The notes under the pieces: model-generated
Told to the model about the DNA's origin: nothing
The model's input: only the letters and a program-made list of their open reading frames with translations
Databases searched by the model: none
Position numbers and translations under genes: made by a program
In this document: positions 28,301-43,300 of the stretch, piece after piece
Position numbering within the stretch: the first letter of the stretch is position 1
How the letters are laid out: each line of letters starts with the position of its first letter
Origin: Nematostella vectensis
Taxonomy: Eukaryota; Cnidaria; Anthozoa; Actiniaria; Edwardsiidae
Length of the DNA stretch: 60,000 nucleotides
Direction: 5' to 3'
Assembly: GCF_932526225.1 (NCBI RefSeq)
Contig: NC_064048.1
Coordinates: 10,226,188 to 10,286,187 of the forward strand

Positions 28301-31300
28301 CAACTTTGCTCGCTAATATCTAAATTTCATATCTTCTAAATTTCTTTAAAATTTGGAATAAAGCTTTTGGTCAAAGGGACTCTTTGTATGCGGAATCTTG
28401 AGCTTATATATTGAGAATTGGAAAATTTCATGCCATTTTTTTTGCTATGTCGGCGCTACGCATTTATACACCTAAAAACATGGACAGTATAAGCGCTGGA
28501 TCTCAAAACATTTCTACAAATACAGAAAGGGTATCGTATGATTATCCATTAAAGGTGATACATATTTGACATTTGCCGTTTTCACTGACATTTTTTGGAA
28601 GGTTTATAAAAATTGCTGTTGAATGCTTACTTTGTTGTAGTCAGTGATCTCGGCATAGATTCTGTTCTCCGCGCTAGGGATCATGAAGTCCCCGTAGATC
28701 ATAGGTGATTCCCCCACGACCTCGTCCATACTCAGCTGAAAGCCACTCTGGAGCTTTTCCTACATAAGAACAATTCAACATGGCAGTTAACAAAAGCCTG
28801 TCAGAACTGACCCGAGATCAAACCCTGGTCCACTTGCTCTAGGAGAAACCCACTGAGTTATCACACAACTCTCCAGGTGCGCTATTGCACACTAGATGTC
28901 TTTACCTTCATTAGATCATTGAACCAGAGCCTGTCTTCATCATTGACCAGCCTGTCCTGGAACACCCGGCAGTTCTCGTGATACCACAGTCGCAACAGGT
29001 CCACCTTCTGCTCCAGCTTCTCCGGAAGTGCCATAAGGATGCCCTGGAACACTTTGGACAGGTCACGCAGATTGAACGTGTAGTGGCTCTTTGCCGGCGT
29101 TGGCAACAGCTAGAGGAGGACAAGAAGCATGTAATGAGCAGGTAACGCAAGGATAAGGACGTAACGCAAGGTTAGCACCATAAGGATGCATGTGACACTT
29201 TGGAAAAATCCAAGTAACGCAATGGGAAGGTACAGTATCACCATAAGGTAACGCAAGGAAGCGGTATTACCATATGGATTCATGTAACACTTTTGACAGG
29301 TCAATGTAACGCAAGGAAAAGTTACAGTATCACCATAAGGTAACGCAAGGTAAAAGGTATTACCATAAGGATTCATGTAAGATTTTTGACAGGTCCACGT
29401 AACGCAAGGAAAAGTTATCACCGTACAGATACACGCAACACTTTGGAGACGTCCACGTAATGCAAGGAAAAGTTATCACAATAAAGATACATTGGACAGA
29501 ACCACCTAACGCATGGAAAAGGTATCACCGTACAGATACATGCAACACTTTGGAGACGTCCACGTAATGCAAGGAAAAGTTATTACAATAAGACTACATT
29601 GGACAGAACCACGTTACGCAAGGAAAAGGTATCACCGTACAGATACATGCAACACTTTGGAGACGTCCACATAATGAAAGAAAAAGTTATCACAATAAGG
29701 ATACATTGGACAGAACCACGTTACGCAAGGAAAAGGTATCACCGTACAGATACATGCAACACTTTGGAGACGTCCACATAATGCAAAAAAAAGTTATCAC
29801 AATAAGGATACATTGGACAGAACCACGTTACGCAAGGAAAAGGTAACACCGTACAGATACATGCAACACTTTGGAGACGTCCACATAATGCAAGAAAAAG
29901 TTATCACAATAAGGATAGATTGGACAGAACCACGTTACGCAAGGAAAAGGTATCACCGTACAGATACATGCAACACTTTGGAGACTTCCACATAATGAAA
30001 GAAAAAGTTATCACAATAAGGATACATTGGACAGAACCACGTTACGCAAGGAAAAGGTATCACCGTACAGATACATGCAACACTTTGGAGACGTCCACAT
30101 AATGCAAGAAAAAGTTATCACAATAAGGATACATTGGACAGAACCACGTTACGCAAGGAAAAGGTAACACCGTACAGATACATGCAACACTTTGGAGACG
30201 TCCACATAATGCAAAAAAAGTTATCACAATAAGGATACATTGGACAGAACCACGTTACGCATGGAAAAGGTATCACCGTACAGATACATGCAACACTTTG
30301 GAGACGTCCGCCTTGCACTAGCAAGGGTAAACTCGTGCACCATAAGGAGGCATTAACATATTGGCCAGGTTGCTCAAGGTTATGAATATTTATTTGTTTC
30401 TACACTATAAATAACAGATCATTGAACACTGTGTCATCGAACACACGTACCTGTGTTATGACAGTGTTATAAACCGACAGTGTTCCCATAACAAGTGCGT
30501 TATTCAGTAGGTCCTTCCCCTCACCGGTGTAGTTTACTGTAATAACAAAACGTCTCTTTAGAAGACAGAATAAGAATATTCTACCAAACAACAGGGAACA
30601 ACCAAGAACCTAAAACCATTCGGCATCTAACAATATCACAGAATTAGAAACACTACTAGACGACGACAGCGCGCACATGCTTGATTTATATGTGCATTGA
30701 AAGAAAAACGTGGTAGCGCGCACTGAAATCCTGCATCGTGCTAATAATGTATGGACTTAATAAGATAAGTCGAGGGTGCACTTTGCAAATCACTAAGATA
30801 TTTCTGTTCCTGATCTCTAACACGGATATGCAGGGATAAGTGAGGTGGTTGCGCTGCTGTTCAACTTTTGTTTCACTTCGAGTGTTATATTGAAAAGAAA
30901 CATTTTTCATATTTTCTCATTTCCAAGCCTCTATACCTCAACAATCTAAGGTGATCAAAATCCTTTGGTTACCCAAACCTGCATTAATCTACGTGATAGA
31001 CATAGCTACTTAGGGTACCTAGAACAGTTATCATGTCATATCTACACTGATCTAACCTGTGGATCGTGACAACCTGACATTCCTATCTGCAAGATATATT
31101 AATAAGTTAGCACTGCACAAATTATCACTGAGTACCTGATTACAACACTGTCAAGAGGCTGAGAACATATCGACCCAGTATAAATCTCCTTTAAAACTTA
31201 TTTATTAAGCTTACTGTATAGTGTTCAGCAAGACTAACTTGTTATAGCCCGGCCTCTATATCTTGTTCAGCAAGACTAACTTGTTATTACGCCTTTTTAA

Positions 31301-34300
31301 CCTGTTCAGCAAGGACTACCTTGTTTTTACGCGTATACCCCGTTCAAAACTGATGTGTACGGTCCCAATACTGCCTGCAAGACTCACCTAGCCACGACTT
31401 GAGAATAGAGCTGAAGATATTTTGTTTACTGGAATCCTCGAGTTCCGTGAAGGACAAGTGATTAAAGTGGCGTAGGAAGCGTGGTGTGACCGGATTACGC
31501 CCACCCCCAGGGGGGCCCATAGCGCACACAAAGGTGATGTCCACAAGCTCACGGAAGACACCTGAAAAAACAACAGACAATAAGCCAACAACAGACAATA
31601 AGCCAACAACAGACAATAAGCCAACAACAGACAATAAGCCAACAACAGACAATAAGCCAACAACAGACAATAAGCCAACAACAGACAATAAGCCAACAAC
31701 AGACAATAAGCCAACAACAGACAATAAGCCAACAACAGACAATAAGCCACACGCTTTATGTAGCCATCAAACGTATAACCTTACTGTTTACCTTATCCAA
31801 GTGTAGCTAAAAGAAAATAACCAATTTTCGGGAAAAGGATTATATGCGGAGGTTTACTCAATACAGTTTCAAGTTTTGAGTAAACGTACAGTCTTTATAG
31901 CAAACCTAAACGTACTTTTTTAATTCAATAAGGTGTTCAAACCAGAATACTGCACTTGTCTTAAAGATCAAAGACTGTTTAAAACAATATTTTGATTGTT
32001 TCGCTTGATTTGGACTGTTTTCGAGCTTCGCGAAATAATGCTAAAAGCATTCTTGAACTGCGGATGTGCTGCTTCAAGATGTCAACCCTTGAGTGTTGTA
32101 TACTGACCTATGGCCTTTCTGTCGTACCAGCCCTTGTGATCACAGTACTGCCTGAGGATCTCTATAGGAGGCTGGGCTCCGTACACTTCTAAAGCAGGCA
32201 TGTTGAGGTCATCCACAAACAGGACATAATATTTCCCGAGAGGTGGGCCGAAAACGCCCTTACGTCTACAGACAACAAAACAGTGTAGTATAATTCAGGA
32301 CAGGTTTACAGAGTATATCCGATATCATCACGATCTCTAAAAGCGCGATCTCTAAAAACGTGAACACTAACAAAAGACATGCAATGTATATTTTCTAAAG
32401 AAAGGAGCTGAGACTTGTTAGGTCACGTTCATAGTTGATTGTTTGCAAATGTATGTGATTGGTCTAACCAAACATCCATGCATATTTCTATGCATGCATT
32501 TTCTGTCCACGGTTTTACTGGTCGCACTGTAAAGGAGGTCTGACATGTCCCCCCCTCTTTAACCCATGATATATATGCAAGGCATCTCACAAATCTTTCA
32601 GGATTGTACCTTTTGTCCAGCTTGCCGTCGATAATATCCTGTGTCTGATTAGCAGATGTCCTTGCCGAGAAATTGATGAAATGCGAGAGGAATGCGTGCG
32701 GCATCTTGTTAAGTAGCTTATCAGAGATGGCAAGAGTCTTTCCTGATCCAGTAGGACCCACGCACAGAACCTACACAAGTCATTAAGTCACTAATCTACA
32801 CAGTCAGCCAGAAAAGACAACCTGTCTGTGTGGTAACACTATGCCTTCAAGTAGTTTTCGTATGCATGATCTGACCGTGGGCCGATCTAGGCCTGGGCCG
32901 AGCCTCCCCCTCCCCTTCCCCCCCCCCCCTATTTTCAGATATTTGACCTAAAAATAATAAGAAATACAAGGAATTCCACAGAAAAACAATGAGCCCCCCT
33001 TATTGGAACTCTTGGATCCGCCCATGTATACCCCTTGTTGTTGTGTAAGGAGTACAAGGCCGGTCAGTTAAGTGCGTGGGTATTCTGTGCCCTTATGTAA
33101 TTCTTAGGTCAGTCAGGTATTCTGTGCCCTTATCTAAGTTGTATATGTGATCTGGCCCGTACCTTCTTGTGGTTGGTGACCAGCTTTTCCAAGATGAAGG
33201 AGCCTCTGACCAGGTCCAGGGTTGGTACGATGATATCCGAGTAGCGCATGTCCTGGTTAATATTGACTTGGGAAATACCCTCCATCCAGTTACACCATTT
33301 GATCTGATAATAAGAACCTACTATCAGCCAAACATAAGACCCAATAGGAACCTACAGCAACAGCGACAAAAACGTGGACGATGGAAACAAAATACTTTGT
33401 ATTCTGCAGCCTTTTACCGGGAATATTTTCACTGCAATTTAATTTCCATAGCCATTCTTGTCAAATTTCTCAAACCTAACATTTAAACATACATCAAAAG
33501 CTATACCCCTAAACTATTCAAATCATTATCTAGGTATTGGGCGTAGGCACTTTAAAGCTCTGATAAGCCTCTTTCATAATACTCAGATGAACACAAGCAT
33601 TCAGACATATTACTGACCGTGTCAGATTTCTTGCTCTCCTCCTCATCGTCATCATCACTGCTGCTTGCTCCACCGTCCATAAGCCGGTAGTCAAAGACGA
33701 GGCCCTGGGCGGGGAATGGCATCGCAATCTGAGGAAAAAACAACAGATACGTAAGCTTGGGATCTCAGCGATTTAACGCGAGAAAGCCTTTCTATCGGTA
33801 TATTTTGGTAAGCTATAGTGATACTTTTGACTGAAATTCGAAAATGTAGCTTTAAACTGTATTAGTGGATAGTTACATAAAAAGGACATAACATATACTT
33901 CACATTTTGAACGAAACAATAACAGAGTTGCGATTGACTGCGCCTCTTTACCACTGGTAATTATAAAATTTTATAAAATTTGGAATGGGTAAAATTACCA
34001 TGGAGACCTTGTTCACAATCAAATCAGATTTAGTGCCCAATGCCCCCTCCGTTGCAATGCGGTAATCACTCACCTTTTCCTCTTTCATTTTCTTGCGCAA
34101 AAACTCGCTGAATTTCTTTCTGCCGTCGCTGTCTGTAGTCCCGCCCACGGACCAGATGAGTGAGAAGATGAACCACGGTTCAATGAGCTGCTCGATCAAA
34201 GCAAGCTTCTCTGGTAATATCGTCTGACCCTGGGAGTAGAATGTTATAGCACGTTATGATAGCAAAAACCAAAAATTACTAGCATCAAACATTGAGTAAA

Positions 34301-37300
34301 CAAAGAAAGTATGTGGATGGAATAGGGGATGTTTTATCCCTGAAATGACTCCACGTGTGTAATAACTTGGTGTGGACAAACCGGCTTGTTGACGAAACAA
34401 CTGGATACCAATAGGAAAGGGTGACAAGGGCCTAGCCAGGAATTTGTAAGCCAAAGTGATTTCTCAAGAACATTCGTTTCCAACTGAGACGTAACGACTA
34501 AGACGTAATAGCTTTCTTCGACCAGAAAAGGGGGACCCGGGACCCCTGGGCTACCCCTCTGGATACACTCCTGTGTGAGCTCTCACCTCCCTGGGTACAA
34601 ATGGTTGGAAGAAGCAGTCCAAAAGTCTCATTAAACTGCATGTCAAGTTGCTGTCCACAGTCGGTGCATACTCTTTCACATTATCCCTTATGAACTTCAA
34701 TGAGCTCTGAAAGGTAACACAAAGTAAAATATAAGTTTTTTTTGTATATCCCAGAACAACATTGTGAGTCATGGTTAAATGCCCTTCGCATACGACTTAG
34801 CATACATACTCCATACAGTTTATAAGCACGCCTAAAAAGTATTAAGGGGTTGCTAAGCATCCCCTTAATAAGCAGACTGCCTAAGCAGACCACCAAGTAA
34901 TTCTACAGCTTGTCTGGTATCTTTCTAGTCAGCCTATATATAACTTTACCTCCAAGAAGCCGTCAAACAGGGCTTGCAACTTGTCCTTGTAGTCGAAGAT
35001 GGCATCTGGTAGGCGTTTGAGGTAGCACACCACGTATGGTGACAACCCAAGTATACTGGGCTCAAGGTACACCATACCGCAGCGGCTGACAGTAGCGGGT
35101 GAGGCTACGGCCAGATCCTGCACCTCAAACATCATGGTCATCACCTGTGAAAATCAGGGGAGAAAAATGTTACAAATATCAAGCCGAATAATAAGCAATG
35201 TATATGTATAACTAGCCGAATAATAAACAATATATATGGGACAAGGGGAAGGTTTATTTATTTTTCCACTAATTAGGCGGAGACTTACCTCTAAAAGCTT
35301 TATGATCTCCCGACTAATAAGTCTCTGCGAGCTTTATAATAACTCTAAAAATCAGGAGCAGACATACCACTGAAAGCTTAATTATCTCTCCACTGGTCAG
35401 GCTGAGACTTACCTCTGAGAGCCTGATGGTCTCTCCACTGGTCAGGCTAAGACTTACCTCTGAGAGCTTGATGATCTCTCCACTGGTAAGGCACAGCTTC
35501 TTGTTGTCATCCAGCACTGTGTTCATGTTCTCAATCCAGACAGCGTCCACGGGACCGTCAAACACGTACCACTTGAGATCAGGCGTGGAGCTTGATGACC
35601 CACCACGGATCATAGAGGAGAGGATACCATCCGTCCTACAGACAACAACCACAAGCAAGTATTAGCCCTGAGAAGATGATACCATCAGTCCTAAAGACAA
35701 CAACCACAAGCAAATATTAGCCCTGAGAAGATGATACCATCAGTCCTACAGACAACAACCACAAGCAAGTATTAGCCCTGAGAAGAGGATACCATCCGTC
35801 CTAAAGACAACAACCACAAGCAAGTATTAGCCCTGAGAAGATGATACCATCCGTCCTAAAGACAACAACCACAAGCAAGTATTAGCCCTGAGAAGAGGAT
35901 ACTATATGTCCTTAAGACAACAACTACAAGCAAGTATTAGCCCTGAGAAGAGGATACTATCAGTCCTACAGACAACAACCACAAGCAAGTATTAGCCCTG
36001 AGAAGAGGACACCATCAGTCCTAAAGACAACAACCACAAGCAAGTATTAGCCCTGAGAAGATGATACCATCAGTCCTAAAGACAACAACCACAAGCAAGT
36101 ATTAGCCCTGAGAAGAGGATACCATCAGTCCTAAAGACAACAACCACAATCAAGTATTAGCCCTGAGAAGATGATACCATCAGTCCTAAAGACAACAACC
36201 ACAAGCAAGTATTAGCCCTGAGAAGAGGATACCATCAGTCCTAAAGACAACAACCACAAGCAAGTATTAGCCCTGAGAAGAGGATACTATCCGTCCTACA
36301 GACAACAACCACAAGCAAGTATTAGCCCTGAGAAGAGGATACTATCCGTCCTAAAGACAATAACCACAAGCAAGTATTAGCCCTGAGAAGAGGATACTAT
36401 CCGTCCTAAAGACAACAACCACAAGCAAGTATTAGCCCCGAGGTGGCGATCATCAAAAAAAGACAAAGACGACAACAAAAGAAGCACTATTAGCCTCGAG
36501 AAAACAAACGCGCAGAGTGTATTTTGTATACTCTGAAATCAACATACAAAATTTAGCGTACTGTCAGCATACAGTTGATTGAAACTTATTTTAAAATTCA
36601 TATTTTAGTTCATTTGTTATCGTCACAACGTGATAGAGCGTGTGTAGTGAGTAGGTGTATTGTCTGCGACTGTATTGGCAAACTGTCACATTTAGCCTTC
36701 CACTGCCAAACGCAGGATGACGGGGTATTTCGATCTTGTGACCATACTTGGTCTTGTCCGTGTTATGTAGTTGTGCGATCATTAAATTGAATTTTGTCCC
36801 AGAACTATAGTGTGTGGCCGTTTGAAATGTGCTTTTGAGGGCCACGCATGTTCAGTTTTCTGAACCATCCCTAAAAACGTGATATTCCACTCTGCCACAA
36901 AAGTACAAGTTATCAGGGTTCACATATATACAGTTGACTCTTTATGTATCATTCCACTGTCCTGACAAATTAGTTCATGTTATCATGGTTTCACCCCCCC
37001 CCCGCTTTTGATAAAGTTTACCCTTTACGTGATATCCCACTCTGCCACATAAGTTCAAGTTATCAGGGTTTAACCGCACTTATGATATAGTTTACCCAAC
37101 TCACCATTCATGAGTGAGTAGATCAAACTCTCCGTAGAGCTGCCCCATAGTGATAGACTTGGGGTTAAGTACAAACGTGTGGACTTCCTCGAACTCGTTG
37201 CCTGCAGGTGACTTCTGACCTTTCAGGGCCGTCATGGCCTTCTTGAGTACCTCATAACATTGGGTTTTACCGGATCCAGTAGGGCCCACCAACATCAAGC

Positions 37301-40300
37301 CATGACGGACCACTGTTGTCTCGTAAAGCTGGATACACTTGGTGACAAAACCTAAAAACGAGTTGGAGTGTCACAACGACGACTGCGCCACTGAATATAT
37401 AAAGTGACAAAAAAATGAAAACGAGGAATTGGAATGTCATAACATTTTTGTCATGGACAGAACTGAATACGTAGCTAAAAATAATGAAACCTAAATTGGA
37501 ATGGCATAACTGAAACTTCTTAGTGGTAAAATAAGTCTTTCAACAGGTGCACTTGAAACACTAAGATATCAGGGGATTGGGATTCTATAAAACTTCTAAA
37601 ATGCACCCCACAAAGGCGATGAGAGCAAATGAGAACTGCAGTAGCGTTCTGCATCATCAGCTAAGATAACACGTTATAATTCTCACCAAGACAATATTGA
37701 AATGCTATTAAACTGTAAAAATGTACCGCACAAACGCTGGACCATCAAACAAATAAGAACTGCAGTAACGTTCTGCACCATCAGCTATGTAGAGGGTCCT
37801 CATGGCAGAGATAACACGTAATAATTATTACCATCAACATCTTGAAGGCCGGTCTTCAGGCAGGTCTTGCGAATGGAGTCCTCCAATACACCATAGTCGA
37901 TAGGTTGTTCCCTGGGAACAAAACCAAGTTAAGTTTCGTAGCCATCTTTTCTTTATTCTGTTTTACTTTTCCAGCACCTGTAATTCCTTTTATTGATCCT
38001 CTTATATTTTTGTTTCCCAAACGTCGGGCAAAATGGCGTTTTGACAGGGAGAGTTAAATTAGAAGAACTCTGACCGGTATCAGCGACTTAAAAACGCCCT
38101 TGTCAGCCACACCATTCCTATCCTTCTCAGTATTGTAAGACAAATTTAATGAAAAATCCCGAAATAACCATTTAAAAATGAAATACTTTTTACCAAATTC
38201 AACCGAACCGAAAAAAATATTTTTTTTTGGGGGGGGGGGGGTGGGAGGGGGACAAAATGGCGGTTGTCTGAGGGTCTTTGGGCTATATGAGAAGTAATTG
38301 CAGTCTCAAGGAGAACCCATGGTAACATTACTTACTTGACATGTGGGAAGAGATCAGAGACGATACCACGGAACAACTTTAAGTCATCCTGCAAGAACTT
38401 GGGCACGTTCACGTCACGGATCGCACGTAACACGATTAGCTCCTATAGAGAAATATTTGGGAAGCATTTCAAATCTAAAATATTCGTCGCTGTCGCCACA
38501 ATCAACTTGGCTGAACAGGGACCATCGGAATATGGGGGGACGAAAAAGAAACATCAAGATAATTGGGGGCGAAGCCAAACCCTTACAGATTATTTTCTTA
38601 ACTTTTTTTTGGCCTCAAGAGCCCTACTACCTGCTACGGCCGTGTGTCACTTACCTCGCTCATGTCAGGCGCCTCTCTCTTCAAGTTTCCTGCTGCAGAG
38701 ATGACAGTCTTGACTGCTCGCATGCCGAAATCATAATGGTCCTAAGCAAACCACAAGGGGACAAAAATACAGTTTGAATAGCATCAATAAACCATACGTA
38801 CTTAAAAAACCCTTGGGTGATACCTTGAAGGCCTTCCTTAGAACCCGAGCTGCTTAATGATTTGAAGGCCTTATTTTTTATATTTTGGTAAGAGTATGAA
38901 TGATTTACCCGTGCAATGTCAAGGATTTACCTGTGAGATAAGATATTTTTAGGGGTGATGGTTTGAAGGACTTACCTGTGAGCTGAGCTGTTCCGACGAC
39001 AGCTTGAAGGTAGTTGTGATCTTCTTAGCTAGACCTTTAGCCTCAGAGAAACCGAACGAGAAAAGACTGATCTCAGCAATAAGAGCGTAGTTCGGTACCA
39101 TCATGGCGACAGGACGAAACAGCGCCTAAAGATACGATAGATTGAGCAAAGTGAAACAGGGACTAAAGATACGACAGATAGATTGAGCAAAGTGGAACAG
39201 GGCTAAAGATATAAAGGATAACAAGGTTGAACAGAACCTAAAAAGATTTTTTTTCGAGTAGAGCCCCAGAGAAAGATAGAACATAATTTTCACAGTAGAG
39301 CTCGATATCCTCAAATGTAATGAATAAGAGTCGCTGTCTGAAAACATTGTCTCCCGGCGTTTCAAAAATGAAGATCGAATAAGTGTGTCCGAGTCAGCAG
39401 GGTGAAACTCTGATGAAGACTTACCTTCAGGTTGTCAGGAAGCTCTGTACGTCCGGCATATCCAGGGTTCATAGTGATAAAGACAGCACAGCTGGGCTTT
39501 AGATTAAGCTCTACTCCCTCAAACATGAACCGCTCGACCTGACGCAAAACCTTTTCTTAGCAATAAAGCCTGAACTTAAAACTAACTAAAAATCTAAGGG
39601 AGAGACCTGAGAGTTTGTGATGTTTACCATGGCTTTTACAGCTTAAAATTAACCCACGGGAGAGACCAGATAGTTTATATTTACCCTGGCTTCCAGAGCT
39701 TGCTGTATGGTGGAGATTTGCTGTGCGACGACAGATAACACCTCCACGTCGATACGGTTGAACTCATCAAAGCACGCCCATGCACCGGCGCTGCACAAAT
39801 AGAATTAGGATATATCAGTGAATACTCCAGTTAAATATGATAACGATATATCAGTGAATACTCCAGTTAAATGTGATTAGGATATATCCTAATGAAGGAT
39901 ATCCCCAAATACCCATATGTTTCTAATGGCGGATATCCCTAAATACCCATATGTTTCTAATGGCGGATATCCCTAAATACCCATATGCTTCTAATGGAGG
40001 ATATCCCCAAATACCCATATGCTTCCAATGGAGGATATCCCCAAATACCCATATGCTTCTAATGGAGTATATGCCTAAATACCCATATGCGCAAGCTTAT
40101 GCTTTATTAAAATAAGTTTGTGTTTAGCCACGTCGTAAAACAGGCACGCGAGGGAGTTCAATTTCAATGTACTTGAATGTATAGCAAGGCTCAATAACGC
40201 GAATTCTTTTATGATTACGTCGAATATTTTGCTTTCCTGTCGTAATGTAAGGAGTCAGCAATGGCAATTTACTCATTTGACAACTGTACGATTATCAGTT

Positions 40301-43300
40301 TACACACCTGGCTAATCCTTTGAAAAACTTGCCCATCGCCATGAAGTCGAGTTGATCAGAGCAATTAAACACTACGCACTGTACAGCCATCGCTTTACCC
40401 AAATCCTGTGACAAACAGACATTTGTTTACTCTATTTGGGGAACCTTGTAGTACGAAGACAAGGCATGACGACAGTAAGTTAAAAAAAGTTATTTTTTTA
40501 TGAATGGAAAACTTTGAATACAGTGTCCGACGCGCACTTCCGTGACCACCTGGATAGTATTGTGTAGTTAGCCAATAAGAATGTGAGAGATGTGTTATCA
40601 GATACGACGCGCAGTACCGTGACCACCATGATAGCATTCTGAAGTAAGCCAATAAGGATGCGAGGAAAGTGCTATCTACGACGCGCGCTTCCGTGGCCAC
40701 CTAAGCAGTTTTGTTAAGTAAGCCAATAAGATGCGGAAAAATGCTTCAATGCACAGCAGAACACGACGGGATCCTCCTACTTTTTTCCAGTCAAAAGTGT
40801 GATTTTCGGATGCTTATTGACTTACTTCCCTTTAACGTTGTCTTGATTGCACTAAAATCAGAGTTGGGTTCTTCAGCCCGGCGCAGACGGTGAGGAAAAT
40901 ATTACGCGTAAAATCTTTGCTCACTGCCTCGGGAGGCCAAAAACTCACAGTGTGCGGACGTCAATCGAACGAAATTATGTCTCGCGTGCAACTGAGGCGA
41001 AATTCTATCCAGCTTGGACTGTCAGTTTGTCAGTGCGCCATGCTTTAAAATTTGCAAATCTTCACAATTCGTGAGTTTCTGTGACGATGTTAATAGGATG
41101 CACTAAGTAGTTCTCCTTTTAGTAGTCTTACAATATAATATTAGAAGACAAATTATGAGAAGAAATCTCAAAATAGCCAGTGTTTTACTTCAGTTACCAA
41201 ATAAAAAAAATACACCAATAGCTTTGCATGATCACCCAATGGAAAGGGGTGCTTTCCAACACTTGTATTCTGCTAGGAGGACGAACTTAAAGCCGCATTG
41301 TCACCAGTTTAATTCCGGTCGATTACGTTACAATCTCCGATGATTTTTAACGGAAAACGCGAAAAATATTTCAAAATATTGAAAGCAGTGTGTATATTGC
41401 AAGTTTCTTCGAGGATGTGATTGATAATTGAGAGCGGATGGCATGTTAAATATCTCGGATTCTAATAGATTCTTTTGTCTTTAACGGTTGAGGTTTCCGT
41501 CGGACCTCCGGAAGTGAACTGGTGACAATGCGGCTTTAAGCAGGGACTGTTTAACATTACCTTGGTAGTCTCAGTCTTGCCGGTGCCAGCAGGACCTGCT
41601 GGAGCACCTCCGAACTTGAGATGAAGAGCTCCAGTGAGAGTCAGATAGCAGCGATCAGTTAGAGGGGTAATGACAAGACGACCGGTGTTACCCAAGTACT
41701 CATAGCCGTAGTCGAATTGGGCGTTGACGGCGCGGATGACCATATTGTCTTCCTCCCAGTAGTATCTATACATAAGATATATCAGTCAAGCTGGTATGAC
41801 ATAATACTGGTCCATTAGTACCTATACACAAGATATATCAGTCAAGCTGATACGACATAATACTGGTCCATTAGTACCTATACACAAGATATATCAGTTA
41901 AGCTGGTACGACATAATACTAGTCCATTAGTACCTATACACAAGATATATCAGTCAAGCTGGTACGTTATAATACTGGTCCATTAGTACCTATACACAAG
42001 ATATATCAGTTAAGCTGGTACGGCATAATACTAGTCCATTAGTATCTTAGGTATACATCAGTCAGGTTGCAACCATGTCATAAGCAGTAAAAAGATTTGG
42101 ACAAGTTATTGGCTAACGAAGTGACCTAGGTCACCTAGGGTAATTAAAAGTTACCAAAGAGAATAATTAAGTGCTTCGAGATGTTATCACCTGAGCTGGC
42201 TGATCCACTCAAAGTCATTAGCAGACTGAACTCCCTCTTCCACCATCTTGCCCGCCACATCACAGGCGTGTACCTAGAGTACAATAAGAACAAGTCAACA
42301 TAACCCCAAATCACATTTCCAAAATCACCAAACATTCCTTCTAAAGCAAACCACGTGGAAATGAAATATCAGTGCGCCCTTGTCACCTAAACTTGTTTTC
42401 TTTTCATTTTCAATAAATATTCGGAGACAAATAATGTGATACAATCGCTGAATAACAATTTAAAAGCAAAGTTTTACACTTCATTTGCCAAAGTCAATCG
42501 AAAATATCGTAATAACTTTCCCAAACAGTCGCATGTTTCTACGCTCTTGATATATTGTACTTGGAATGTCAAAATGGCGGCTGAAATAGACTCTTGAAAA
42601 AACATGACAAAGAATCATACCTCAATGACGATAAGCGCGCCCAGGATGAGTCGCGCAAGTTTTGAGAGATCACCTCTCACGAGTGTCACCAGGTCGTTCA
42701 GCTAAAAAACACACGCAACAATCCTTTAAGAAAATGTGGTGGAACTGTCACAAACAGATAAATAAACCAAAGGTCTAAAAGGTAGGCTTTACGCCTGTGA
42801 AACAGAGTAGTTTCGCAGACGTATCAAGCTGCCTTCTATTCACCAACGTGCTTCAACAGAGGAGTGACGATCGAATCGTCGGGGAAAGTACTGTGGTTTC
42901 AACAGGCATAAAACATACCATTTCCACATTATGATGGGCTATTCAATCACGCATACGAAGACCAAGTTATTCTACAGCTTACCCGGTAGTCTTTCTAGTC
43001 ATACCACCTACTTATTCTACATCTTGTCAGTAGTTTTTTTCTAGTCATATCACCTAATTATTTTACAGCTTGTCAGTAGTCTTTCTCATGCCACCTACTT
43101 TTTCTACTGCTTTAAGTCAGTATTTTCTCTAGTCATAACACTTACTTATTCTACAGCTTGACTCTAGCCTTTCTAATCGTGTCACCTAACTATTCTACAG
43201 ATTGTCTGTATTTGCTCTTGCCATCTAACCTAGTTATTCTACAGATTGTCTGTATTTGCTCTTGCCATCTAACCTAGTTATTCTACAGATTGTCTTTATT

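Noticed and set aside
31486-31806. Plus-strand frame with TTDNKP repeats and minus-strand frames with SVVGLL repeats
   Set aside because: They are products of an 18-bp array (period divisible by three) joined to exon 41 sequence.
38336-38777. Plus-strand open frames of 122-144 codons
   Set aside because: They are antisense of exons 29 and 30 plus intron; codon content follows the dynein exons on the other strand.
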